Shown here in pieces: positions 5,752 through 14,972 of a stretch of DNA of 37,822 bases. Source of the stretch: Nitrospira sp. (GTDB lineage Bacteria; Nitrospirota; Nitrospiria; Nitrospirales; Nitrospiraceae); NCBI GenBank assembly GCA_023248215.1, contig JAHFEW010000043.1:1-37822 (forward strand), read 5' to 3'. Every line of letters begins with the position of its first letter. Position 1 is the stretch's first letter. The position numbers and the translations under genes are program-made. A model generated the notes under the pieces. That model saw nothing but the letters and a program-made list of their open reading frames with translations, ran no database searches and was not told where the DNA came from.

Positions 5752-7992
5752 TCAACCGCAGACCGGAATAATCTCAACCGTGGCGTTGTAATCCGGGATG
5801 CCGCAGGGGTCGAGGCGCCCGGCCGGAATGATTGCGTTCGCTTCAGGCCAATAGACTTGCACGGACCCGGGCTTCACACGTTCAACGACGACCCGCCCGC
5901 GATATTCGCCTTGTTCGTTGCGCAAGACGACGAGATCCCCTCCAACGACCTTCAGGCGGGCTGCATCCTCCGCTGCCATCAGGATCGAATCTCGGGTTGC
6001 GCCGATCAAGGGGTCCACGTCGGCCCCGACCATACTGTTGAACTGCTTGCCACGCCTAGTGGTGAGAAAGAAGCGACCGGCCGGTGTTGTCTCTTCCGGC
6101 AGATCGATCGGGGTGAACCGGCCTTTGCCGTCGGGCGTCCCGAACCGGCCCGCCAGCAGGAGCGGTCCCCCATACTGGACCTGATCCCCCTTTTTATAGA
6201 GGCTGCCGATTCCCCTGTATGTGGGGCAGACCCGCTCTATCTCAAGTCGGATGTCGTGCGTGTCGCGCCAGGGGAAGATTTTTGCGGCGCGCGCCGGATC
6301 GAGCCGGCGCGCGACCTGTACGGGAATTTCCCATTCGTCTCTCGCTTCGCCGGGCCGGGGCCCCGGTATTTCCGGGCTATAGATGATCCGTCGCTCCGTG
6401 CTCGTCTCGGTGCCGCCGCCTCGTTGCTCGTAGCGCGTGCGCGAGGGCAGCAAGATGACGAGGTCCGCCGGATCCTCCAGCATGGTGGAACTTACGACGA
6501 TGTCCTGATGGACACGAAGACCGATTTTGCTCAAGGCTCGCCGCACCCGATCCGGTTCAGGCAACGTTTCCAAGAAATTGCCGCCGCTCTGCCAAAGGAC
6601 ATCCATCTCGCTCCGTTCTGCCGCCAGGATCATGTGGGCTGCCCCCAGGCCTTTCCACGAGGGCGGACGAAAACTCCAGAATTCCGGCATGGCGAACAAC
6701 GCCGCGTTCACGTCGTTGACCGGGTAGTCCATTGAATAGGCGCTCGGCATCGCGCCCATCTCGGCGCCGCCCTGTACGCCGCTGTGTCCGCGGATCGGCA
6801 TGAGGCCTGTGTGAGGCCGACCCACATTGCCGCGTGCCAGCTGGAGGTTCACGATTGCCTTGACGTTGTCGGTCCCATAGCGATGTTGGGTCACCCCCAT
6901 GCTCCAGACGACGATCGCGTGACGGGCTTTCCCAAACGTCTCCGCGAAGCGGTACATGTCGGCGCGCGTCACGCCCGCGCCCCGTTCGAGGCTCTCCCAG
7001 GACATGGCGCGCGCTTTCGATTCAAGCTCATCCCAGCCGGCGGTCCGGGCGGCGATGAAGGCGCGATCGACCCAGCCTTTCTCGACAAGATGTTTGAGCA
7101 CGCCGTAGAAGAACGGAATGTCGCCGCCGACATGGATGTGAAAGAAGGCATCGGCCAGCTTCGTGCCGAACAAGGCGCTCTCCGCCACCGAGGGAATCCA
7201 ATAACGTTCCATGCCCGGTTCGACAAAGGGATTCACCACGAAGATCTTGGTGCCGGCTTTTTTCGCATAGTAGAGGTATTTCAATGTCACCGGCTGATTG
7301 TTGGCGGTGTTGGCGCCGACAAAGACTAGGAGATCGGTCCCGATCCAATCTTTGTAGGAACAGGTGGTGGCCGAACAGCCGACCGTTTCCTTGAGCGCCG
7401 CGGTGCTCGGCGCATGACAGACCCGCGCGCTGGTGTCCACGTGATTGGTGCCGATGAAGCGGGCTACTTTTTGATGGGCGTAGTAGGCTTCGTTGGTCAC
7501 GCCGCGAGCGGTCAAGAACCAACCGACGCGATGGGGATCGATAACATGCAGCCGCTCGGCAATCAGACGGATGGCCTCCTCCCAGGAGACGCGCCGGAAG
7601 CCTTGGTCCCCGCGATGCCGGATCATCGGGACGGACAAACGCCCCAGTTTCCTTAGTGCCTTACCTTTCATGGAGCGCAGCGGAGCTACATCTTCGAGCC
7701 GGTGCCAGTCCATCGCCGGCATCGTGTTGAGCCGCAGGAGCTGCAGCCGGACCCAGCAGAGGTGCAGGTCCTTCATGGTCCAGTCATGCAGGCCGGTCGT
7801 GCCGAGCGAGCACCCGTCACAACAGCCGTCACGCAGGATGCGGTAGGCGTAGCCGAGGCTGTCGCGGTTTTCCCAGGCCGCGTCGAGAATGTCTTTGTAA
7901 TTGTTGGGATGCTGTTGATGGAGCCCGAAGGGGATCAGGCTGACCCAATTTCTCTGACCTGACCGTTTCCCTGAAACATGCTCGTCGGCCAT
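5752..7992 (-). CDS. FdhF/YdeP-family molybdopterin oxidoreductase
   Basis: The 746-aa product is a soluble bis-MGD enzyme of the FdhF/YdeP family, related to formate dehydrogenase alpha subunits. N-terminal cysteines C57, C58, C61 and C79 (RDGCCDGCSLG and LCWVR) could hold an iron-sulfur cluster. The molybdenum-ligand position is a normal cysteine, C192 (ARVCHAPST), where some formate dehydrogenases use selenocysteine. Conserved cofactor segments follow: GANTANNQPVT, MGVTQHRYGTDNVK, and RGNVGRPHTGLMPIRGHSGVQGG split by a short gap in similarity. A C-terminal molydop-binding domain lies at about 625-740. There is no Tat signal, so it is cytoplasmic. An AAGGA box nine bases before the ATG supports the start. 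The adjacent fdhD supports a formate dehydrogenase-like role, but the substrate is not proven: YdeP itself is linked to acid resistance. Confidence 0.85.
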   Translation of the reverse strand: MADEHVSGKRSGQRNWVSLIPFGLHQQHPNNYKDILDAAWENRDSLGYAYRILRDGCCDGCSLGTTGLHDWTMKDLHLCWVRLQLLRLNTMPAMDWHRLEDVAPLRSMKGKALRKLGRLSVPMIRHRGDQGFRRVSWEEAIRLIAERLHVIDPHRVGWFLTARGVTNEAYYAHQKVARFIGTNHVDTSARVCHAPSTAALKETVGCSATTCSYKDWIGTDLLVFVGANTANNQPVTLKYLYYAKKAGTKIFVVNPFVEPGMERYWIPSVAESALFGTKLADAFFHIHVGGDIPFFYGVLKHLVEKGWVDRAFIAARTAGWDELESKARAMSWESLERGAGVTRADMYRFAETFGKARHAIVVWSMGVTQHRYGTDNVKAIVNLQLARGNVGRPHTGLMPIRGHSGVQGGAEMGAMPSAYSMDYPVNDVNAALFAMPEFWSFRPPSWKGLGAAHMILAAERSEMDVLWQSGGNFLETLPEPDRVRRALSKIGLRVHQDIVVSSTMLEDPADLVILLPSRTRYEQRGGGTETSTERRIIYSPEIPGPRPGEARDEWEIPVQVARRLDPARAAKIFPWRDTHDIRLEIERVCPTYRGIGSLYKKGDQVQYGGPLLLAGRFGTPDGKGRFTPIDLPEETTPAGRFFLTTRRGKQFNSMVGADVDPLIGATRDSILMAAEDAARLKVVGGDLVVLRNEQGEYRGRVVVERVKPGSVQVYWPEANAIIPAGRLDPCGIPDYNATVEIIPVCG

Positions 7993-8040
7993 GACTCAGG
8001 TTCCTTACTCGCAGGGGGTTATTGTACCACTCCCTTTCTC

Positions 8041-8076
8041 GCGGGATACTCAAAAAGGCTGCGTTAATGATCCCGC
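8041..8076. promoter_or_regulatory. Inverted repeat in the fdh-recA divergent region
   Basis: GCGGGAT (8041-8047) and ATCCCGC (8070-8076) are perfect inverse copies 22 bases apart. They lie 49 bases upstream of the oxidoreductase start in the divergent intergenic region. This could be an operator, but there is no matching known consensus, and chance is possible at 7 bp. Confidence 0.25.
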
Positions 8077-8143
8077 CACAGTATTGTTTGCGGAGGTTTT
8101 CAACGTGCTGCCGGCGGGCTAGGTTTCTCCCTTCTGACTCCGG

Positions 8144-8149
8144 TATAAT
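8144..8149 (+). promoter_or_regulatory. Candidate -10 box for recA
   Basis: A perfect TATAAT stands 138 bases before the recA ATG, in the only suitable non-coding stretch. The -35 region at matching distance (around 8121-8126) is poor. I see no clear LexA-type palindrome, so SOS control is not visible from this sequence. Confidence 0.35.
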
Positions 8150-8287
8150 CTCACGTTCTGCCCGATCCCATGGTCTGAGTCTGGTCCAGTTCACGCTCGG
8201 TCAACTCATGGTCGGCTGGTGCGTTGTCTCCCACGGCGTTCGATACGAGAGACGCTTCACGAGTTACGCTTCTATAAGGAGTCTGGA

Positions 8288-9400
<1,113 letters not shown>

Positions 9401-9898
9401 GTGGCGTCAGTGCCGACAGGAACCAGCACCAGACGGCGTGCGGAGTCGACGCCGGATTATCTTGACCTGGCAATTCGCTATCTCGCGCGAACCGACAGGA
9501 CCAAGGCCCAGGTCGAGCGTTATGTGCAGGAAAAGGGCGCGAGCCAGACGCAGGGACGTGCGGTCGTCCGTGAGTTGGAGCGGCGGGGTTATCTGAACGA
9601 CCAGGCCTATGCGACGCGATGGGCGGAGACCAGGCTGTCGCGACATCCGATGGGCCGTGAGCGGCTCAAGGCCGAACTGCTCCTGCGCGGGTTTGAGGAA
9701 AGCGTGACGGAGCGGGCCTTGCGGAAGGCCTTCCATTCGATCTCCGAGCAAGAGCTGGCCTGTCAGGCGCTCGAAGGACGCGCGAGTCGCACGCGTCCCA
9801 TGCAATGGGTTCGGTTCCTGCGGCAGCGCGGGTTCGATGACGACACAATTCAGCAAGTCACTCAAGTGAATTTGGGGACGGGGTTGGACGAGTTATGA
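9401..9898 (+). CDS. recX: RecA regulator RecX
   Basis: RecX binds RecA filaments and limits their activity. The 165-aa product has the three-helix repeats typical of the family: DLAIRYLARTDRTKAQVERY, then VVRELERRGYLNDQAYA, and HPMGRERLKAELLLRG with the conserved Arg/Gly spacing. The GTG start follows directly on the recA stop codon (TAG then GTG), and its end overlaps alaS by four bases (ATGA), so all three genes are probably on one transcript. The first 15 or so residues are basic and less conserved, so an internal start is possible. Confidence 0.92.
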   Translation: MASVPTGTSTRRRAESTPDYLDLAIRYLARTDRTKAQVERYVQEKGASQTQGRAVVRELERRGYLNDQAYATRWAETRLSRHPMGRERLKAELLLRGFEESVTERALRKAFHSISEQELACQALEGRASRTRPMQWVRFLRQRGFDDDTIQQVTQVNLGTGLDEL

Positions 9899-12525
9899 GC
9901 CAGAACGTGAATGATCTGCGGCGGGCCTTCATTCAGTACTTTGAACAGCAGGGCCATCGGGCCGTGCCGAGCGCTCCGTTGATTCCTCAGGCCGATCCGA
10001 CGCTGCTCTTTACGAATGCCGGCATGAATCAGTTCAAGAGGGTATTCCTGGGCGAGGAGACCCGTGCGTACAACCGCGCCGTGTCGGTACAGAAGTGCCT
10101 GCGGGCCGGCGGCAAGCATAACGATCTGGAAAATGTGGGGTACACGAGACGGCACCACACCTTTTTCGAAATGCTCGGCAACTTCTCCTTCGGCGATTAT
10201 TTCAAGGAAGAGGCCATCCGGTTTGGCTGGGAATTTCTGACGTCCGTCGTCGGCCTGACCAAAGAGCGGATGTGGATCACCATCTTCCGCGAGGATGACG
10301 AGGCCGATCGCCTCTGGAGAAAGATCGGCGTGTCACCGAGCCGCATTGTGCGTTGTGGCGAGAAGGATAACTTTTGGCAGATGGCGGATACGGGCCCTTG
10401 TGGTCCCTGCTCCGAACTCCATTTCGATCAAGGCCCGTCGGTGCCGGGCGATGCGACACCGAATGGAGAGGGAGACCGGGTCATCGAGATCTGGAACCTG
10501 GTCTTCATGCAGTTCAATCGTGACGGTGCAGGCACCCTGAATCCGCTGCCCAAGCCGAGCATCGACACCGGCATGGGACTGGAACGATTGACAGCGGTGG
10601 CGCAGGGGAAACTCAGCAACTACGACAGCGATTTGTTCGCTCCCTTGCTGGCGGCGATCGGAACGCGGGCCGGTGCGCAGTACGGTGCGAAGGAGCAGGC
10701 GGACCGGTCCATGCGGGTGATTGCGGATCATCTGCGGGCGATCACCTTCCTGATGGCCGATGGGGTGTTGCCGTCGAACGAAGGCCGCGGGTATGTGCTG
10801 CGCCGGATTCTTCGTCGGGCTGCCCGCCATGGCCGCTTGTTAGGGATCACTGAGCCCTTTCTCCATGGCCTGACGGCGACGGTCGTGGAACAAATGGGCG
10901 AGGCCTATCACGAGTTGCGCACGGCAGCCGGCACGGTGGCGGAGGCGACCCGCGGCGAAGAAGAGCGGTTCATTGCGACGCTCGATCAAGGACTGCCGAT
11001 TCTCACCGACATGCTGACCAAGGTGCGAGCGGCCGGACTCAATACTCTCTCAGGCACGGACATCTTTAAATTGTATGACACCTACGGCTTCCCAATGGAT
11101 CTGATTGCGGAAGCCTGTCGTGAGCAAGACATCCGGCTCGACGAGACCGGCTTTGAGGCGGCGATTGAAGAGCAACGGACCCGCGCCAGGAAGACGGGCG
11201 GCTTCGAGACCGAAACCGCCCGCCCGGCCTTACGTGAGCTGGCGGCTCGTGTGGGGACCACCTCATTCGTCGGGTATGACCAGCTGAATTCCGAAGGGGT
11301 CGTGCAGGCTCTTCTCAAGGGTGAGCACCTGGTTAAGGAAGCTCGCGAAGGTGATGAGATCGAAGTGGTGCTCGATGTCACGCCCTTCTACGCGGAGGGC
11401 GGCGGACAGGCCGGTGATCAAGGTATCTTGACCGGCACCGACGGGAGCGTGGAGATTCGTGAAACGACGAGGCCGGTGCCGACGTTGATCGTCCACAAAG
11501 GCGCGGTCCGTTCCGGCTCGGTTCGCGAAGGGGAACGGCTACAACTTTCGGTGAACCGTCGCACCAGGCAGGATGCGGCCCGCAACCATACGGCAACCCA
11601 TTTGGTCCATGCCGCGCTACGTGATCTTCTGGGTCCGCACGTCAAACAATACGGTTCTCTGGTGGCGCCGAATCGGCTGCGATTCGACTTTGCTCATTTC
11701 CGACCACTGGCCTCACGCGACATCGACGAGATCGAGTCCATCGTGAACGAGCAGGTTCGTTATGACCAGGCGGTGCAGACGGATGTGATGGGTGTCCAGG
11801 AAGCCGTGGCCGGCGGGGCGCTGGCCTTTTTCGGCGACAAGTATGGCGATCAGGTGCGGGTCGTTCACATCGATACGTTCAGCAAGGAATTGTGCGGCGG
11901 GACACATTGCCGGCGCACTGGAGAGATCGGCCTGTTCCGGATCGTCTCGGAATCAGGAGTGGCCGCCGGCGTCCGCCGGATCGAGTGTTTGACCGGCAGC
12001 GGAGCATCGGATTCGGTCAAACGCTTGGAAGCGGATGTCCGTGAACTATCCGACCTCCTGAAGGTCGCCCCGGCTGAGGTCGTCTCACGCGCGCGCAAGT
12101 TGACCGAGCAGTTGAAGGAAAAAGAGCGGGAACTGGCGGACGTGAAGTTGAAGATGGCGAGCACCTCGTCAGGCGATGCGCAGGCTCGCGAGATCAACGG
12201 GGTGCAGGTCCATGCGCAGCGCACGGATGGACTCGATGTCAACGGCATGCGGGCGCTGGCTGATCAACTGCGCGACAAACTCCGCAGCGGAGTGGTGGCG
12301 CTGGGCGCAGCGAATGATGGCAAGGTGTCATTGCTCGTCGTGGTGACCAAAGATCTCGTGGGTCGTCTCAAGGCCGGCGAGCTCATCAAGGAGATGGCGA
12401 TCGACGTCGGTGGAACCGGAGGCGGACGTCCAGAGATGGCTCAGGCAGGCGGAAAAAATCCCGAAGGGCTTGGCACCGCGTTGGAAAAAGTTTTTGGGTT
12501 GGTCCAGAAGGCCTTGGAGAGGTAA
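9895..12525 (+). CDS. alaS: Alanine-tRNA ligase
   Basis: Charges tRNA-Ala and edits mischarged Ser and Gly. The 876-aa length is normal. The class II catalytic domain runs from the N-terminus (FEQQGHRAVPSAPLIP, then FTNAGMNQFK) to about residue 450. The editing domain shows its zinc motif as HTATH and CGGTHC with the further RRTGEIGLF block. A coiled segment at about 710-760 leads to the C-terminal C-Ala/DHHA1 domain (GGTGGGRPEMAQAGG). The ATG overlaps the recX stop as ATGA. The recX-alaS link is common in bacteria. Confidence 0.98.
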   Translation: MSQNVNDLRRAFIQYFEQQGHRAVPSAPLIPQADPTLLFTNAGMNQFKRVFLGEETRAYNRAVSVQKCLRAGGKHNDLENVGYTRRHHTFFEMLGNFSFGDYFKEEAIRFGWEFLTSVVGLTKERMWITIFREDDEADRLWRKIGVSPSRIVRCGEKDNFWQMADTGPCGPCSELHFDQGPSVPGDATPNGEGDRVIEIWNLVFMQFNRDGAGTLNPLPKPSIDTGMGLERLTAVAQGKLSNYDSDLFAPLLAAIGTRAGAQYGAKEQADRSMRVIADHLRAITFLMADGVLPSNEGRGYVLRRILRRAARHGRLLGITEPFLHGLTATVVEQMGEAYHELRTAAGTVAEATRGEEERFIATLDQGLPILTDMLTKVRAAGLNTLSGTDIFKLYDTYGFPMDLIAEACREQDIRLDETGFEAAIEEQRTRARKTGGFETETARPALRELAARVGTTSFVGYDQLNSEGVVQALLKGEHLVKEAREGDEIEVVLDVTPFYAEGGGQAGDQGILTGTDGSVEIRETTRPVPTLIVHKGAVRSGSVREGERLQLSVNRRTRQDAARNHTATHLVHAALRDLLGPHVKQYGSLVAPNRLRFDFAHFRPLASRDIDEIESIVNEQVRYDQAVQTDVMGVQEAVAGGALAFFGDKYGDQVRVVHIDTFSKELCGGTHCRRTGEIGLFRIVSESGVAAGVRRIECLTGSGASDSVKRLEADVRELSDLLKVAPAEVVSRARKLTEQLKEKERELADVKLKMASTSSGDAQAREINGVQVHAQRTDGLDVNGMRALADQLRDKLRSGVVALGAANDGKVSLLVVVTKDLVGRLKAGELIKEMAIDVGGTGGGRPEMAQAGGKNPEGLGTALEKVFGLVQKALER

Positions 12526-12529
12526 ACTG

Positions 12530-13132
12530 ATGAAAGGCCAACGGATTCTTGCCATCGACCATGGCTCCAAGCGGATCGGGTTCGCCCTGAGCGATGAACT
12601 GGGGTGGACGGCTCAGCCGCTGGAAACCTTTCATCGGCGGAATCCGGATGCCGACATCCGGCATATCCAGGACTTGGTTCGTGAGCACGAGGTCGGCCAA
12701 GTTCTCATCGGGATGCCACTGCGACTGGATGGAGAAATTGGCCCGGCGGCCAAAGTCGTCGAGGCGTTTATTCAGCTGCTGGAGCCGGCCCTGTCGGTCC
12801 CGGTGATCACCTGGGACGAGCGGATGACAACCTGCGCGGCAGAGGACTTGCTGATCGCGGCTGATGTCGGCCGCCGGAAACGGAAGGGCATTGTCGACCG
12901 CATCGCGGCGGCGATTCTGTTGCAGAGTTATTTGGCGAGCTTGGAGAAGCCGGCCGCTGCTCCTGCGGGAGACGAACTGAACGAATTGGAGACTTCCGAT
13001 CCCTGGTCCTTGAGTGAAGCACGAGTCAATGAGACAAATGAGATCGATCAAAGGGCTGATCCTGGTGGCGGTGATTCTCGCGGGGATCGCGGGGTATCAG
13101 ATCCTGCGCTGGGCTCAAAGTCCCGTCGCTAG
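12530..13132 (+). CDS. ruvX: Putative pre-16S rRNA nuclease (YqgF/RuvX)
   Basis: An RNase H-fold nuclease linked to 16S rRNA 5'-end maturation and once proposed as a Holliday junction resolvase. Visible motifs are ILAIDHGSKRIGFALSD with the first catalytic Asp, LIGMPLRLDGEIGPAA, WDERMTTCAAEDLL with the second acid, and IVDRIAAAILLQSYL with the third. The ATG at 12530 has GGAGAGG at good spacing, four bases after the alaS stop. The family core is about 140 residues and ends near residue 145, but this frame runs to 200. The extra tail is rich in Gly, Asp, Arg and Ser and its last ~34 codons overlap the start of mltG in another frame, so the tail probably arose by loss of an earlier stop codon. 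Confidence 0.92.
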   Translation: MKGQRILAIDHGSKRIGFALSDELGWTAQPLETFHRRNPDADIRHIQDLVREHEVGQVLIGMPLRLDGEIGPAAKVVEAFIQLLEPALSVPVITWDERMTTCAAEDLLIAADVGRRKRKGIVDRIAAAILLQSYLASLEKPAAAPAGDELNELETSDPWSLSEARVNETNEIDQRADPGGGDSRGDRGVSDPALGSKSRR

Positions 13133-14081
13133 CGGGCAACCCAAGCCTCCTTCCCACATTGTCCTCATTCCCGAAGGCAGTACCTTCCAACAGGTCGCGA
13201 ATATTTTGAAAGGTGAGCAGCTGATCCGCAGCCGCTGGGCCTTCCTGCTGCTCGGCAAAACGCGTGAGATCGATCGAAAAATCCATCCTGGGGAATATGA
13301 TCTGGACGGGAGCATGTCGCCGAAGGAGATCCTCGCCAAGCTGCTGGCCGGTCGGGTCGTCCTGCATCCTGTGACCATTCCAGAGGGTTATACACTTGCA
13401 CAAATTGCCGATGTTCTGGCGGCACAGGACGTCACGGACTCGAAAGAATTCACGAAGCTGGTTCGCGACCGCCCCTTTATCACGACCCTCGGTATCGAAG
13501 CCGATTCGCTGGAAGGTTATCTCTTTCCCGAGACCTATTCTTTTGCTCGTGGAACGAAGGCGAAGGAGGTCATCAAGACGATGGTGGACGGCCTCAACCG
13601 TGTGTGGGGGACCGACCTGCAGGAGCAGGCGGCTCGCATGAAGCTGTCCCTCCACCAAGTGTTGACGCTGGCTTCGGTGATCGAGAAGGAAACCGGGGCT
13701 AAGGACGAGCGTGAACTCATTGCTGCGGTCTTTCACAATCGATTGCGGAAAAAGATCCCGCTGCAGAGTGATCCGACCGTCATTTACGGTTTGCCTGCCT
13801 TCGACGGGAACATTCATAAGCGCGATCTCTCCAGCCTGAGTCCGTACAATACCTACCGTGTGCAGGGCCTCCCGCCAGGACCGATCGGTAGCCCTGGTGC
13901 CCATTCGCTTCACGCGGCGCTGTTTCCCGCCCAGGCGCCCTACCTCTATTTCGTGTCGCGTAACGATGGGACCCATCACTTTTCCTCCACCCTGGCCGAG
14001 CATAATCAAGCCGTGGAGAAGTATCAGAAGCAGCCGTTCCGTAAGCGTGCCAGGGGGAGTCTCGTGGCCCACGGCGCCTAA
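13029..14081 (+). CDS. mltG: Endolytic murein transglycosylase MltG
   Basis: MltG cleaves nascent peptidoglycan at the inner membrane and sets glycan strand length. The product (350 aa) has one N-terminal membrane anchor (IKGLILVAVILAGIAGYQIL), a LysM-like segment (IPEGSTFQQVANIL), and the YceG catalytic domain with its Glu in ASVIEKETG. The family blocks FHNRLRKKIPLQSDPTVIYG and PYNTYRVQGLPPGPIGSPG are present. The start is uncertain: a GTG at 13014 and ATGs at 13029 and 13038 are in frame, and none has a strong ribosome binding site. All would put it inside the tail of ruvX, which suggests translational coupling. Confidence 0.95.
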   Translation: MRQMRSIKGLILVAVILAGIAGYQILRWAQSPVASGQPKPPSHIVLIPEGSTFQQVANILKGEQLIRSRWAFLLLGKTREIDRKIHPGEYDLDGSMSPKEILAKLLAGRVVLHPVTIPEGYTLAQIADVLAAQDVTDSKEFTKLVRDRPFITTLGIEADSLEGYLFPETYSFARGTKAKEVIKTMVDGLNRVWGTDLQEQAARMKLSLHQVLTLASVIEKETGAKDERELIAAVFHNRLRKKIPLQSDPTVIYGLPAFDGNIHKRDLSSLSPYNTYRVQGLPPGPIGSPGAHSLHAALFPAQAPYLYFVSRNDGTHHFSSTLAEHNQAVEKYQKQPFRKRARGSLVAHGA

Positions 14082-14156
14082 ACGCTTATTCAGCACCTCA
14101 CCGCAGGCCGGTCACAATCTCAGCTATTGATCGTAGAACGTGAAAGGGACATTCGT

Positions 14157-14846
14157 ATGGGTGATATGCCGTGGAATGAGACGTTACCGCGTTATCTTGA
14201 TCACACCGTGCTGCGCCCGGAAGCCACGAAGGCTGATGTGTTGCGGCTCTGCGCGGAGGCCAAGGAGCAGGGGTTCGTCGTCATTTTTGTTCCTCCCTGT
14301 TATGTGGATGAGGCGGTCGAAGCCGTCGCGGGGACGGAGGTCCAGGTCGGGATTCCGATCGGGTTTCCTCTCGGCGGGCACTCGACCCACGCGAAGGTGA
14401 CGGAAGCCATCGAGGCGGTCGCGCATGGCGCCAGGGTGCTGGACATGGTCATCAATGTCAGCCGTCTAAAATCCGGCGACTACGACTTGGTGCGGAGCGA
14501 TATGGCCGCCGTCGTCCAGGCGACGCCGGGGGTGAACCATAAGGTGATTTTGGAAACCTGCCTGTTGACACGCGAGGAGAAAATCACGGCCTGCCACTTG
14601 GCCGTCGAAGCGGGCATGGACTATGTGAAGACCTCGACAGGATTCAACCAGGCTGGTGCCACAGTGGAGGACGTCCGTTTGATGAAAGAGGCGGTCGCCG
14701 GTCGCGCGAAGGTCAAGGCGTCGGGTGGAATCAGAGATTGGAAGGCGACGCGTGACTTGCTGGAGGCAGGCGCCGACCGGATCGGCACCAGCGCAAGCCT
14801 GAAGATTCTGGACGAGTGGCGTGCGCAGCGCGTCGTCGGGCGCTGA
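14157..14846 (+). CDS. deoC: Deoxyribose-phosphate aldolase
   Basis: Cleaves 2-deoxyribose 5-phosphate to glyceraldehyde 3-phosphate and acetaldehyde in nucleoside catabolism. The 229-aa product is a class I aldolase TIM barrel with the Schiff-base lysine in DYVKTSTGF, the second active-site lysine in KVKASGGIRD, and the phosphate-binding end ADRIGTSAS. LDHTVLRPEAT is the typical N-terminus. The frame is open to a TTG at 14127, but the ATG at 14157 has an AAAGGGA site and fits the family start. deoB follows 126 bases downstream with its own promoter, so the pair serves one pathway without being strictly co-transcribed. Confidence 0.96.
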   Translation: MGDMPWNETLPRYLDHTVLRPEATKADVLRLCAEAKEQGFVVIFVPPCYVDEAVEAVAGTEVQVGIPIGFPLGGHSTHAKVTEAIEAVAHGARVLDMVINVSRLKSGDYDLVRSDMAAVVQATPGVNHKVILETCLLTREEKITACHLAVEAGMDYVKTSTGFNQAGATVEDVRLMKEAVAGRAKVKASGGIRDWKATRDLLEAGADRIGTSASLKILDEWRAQRVVGR

Positions 14847-14938
14847 CCGACTATGCAGATATGGAATGTCGTCGTGGGTGGTAGAGCGCGTTGTCTTTGT
14901 CCCAGCGCTCGTTCTCACGGCGGTGCCGCGTGAATGTC

Positions 14939-14966
14939 TTGCTCGTTTCAGCGAATTTGATATAGT
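14939..14966 (+). promoter_or_regulatory. Promoter predicting a leaderless deoB transcript
   Basis: TTGCTC (14939-14944), a 16-base spacer, then TATAGT (14961-14966). Initiation seven bases beyond the -10 box falls on the A of the deoB ATG at 14973. There is no Shine-Dalgarno sequence before that ATG, which is consistent with leaderless translation. Confidence 0.5.
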
Positions 14967-14972
14967 GCGCTC

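Noticed and set aside
5620-6735. Long plus-strand open frame of 371 codons
   Set aside because: It is antisense to fdhD and the molybdopterin oxidoreductase, which have full family motifs; high GC creates long shadow frames.
8235-8265. Possible LexA box before recA
   Set aside because: GTTCGATACGAGAGAC-like sequence does not match either the E. coli-type or the Gram-positive-type SOS palindrome well enough.
13026-14096. Minus-strand open frame of 356 codons opposite mltG
   Set aside because: Shadow of mltG, whose catalytic and family motifs are intact.
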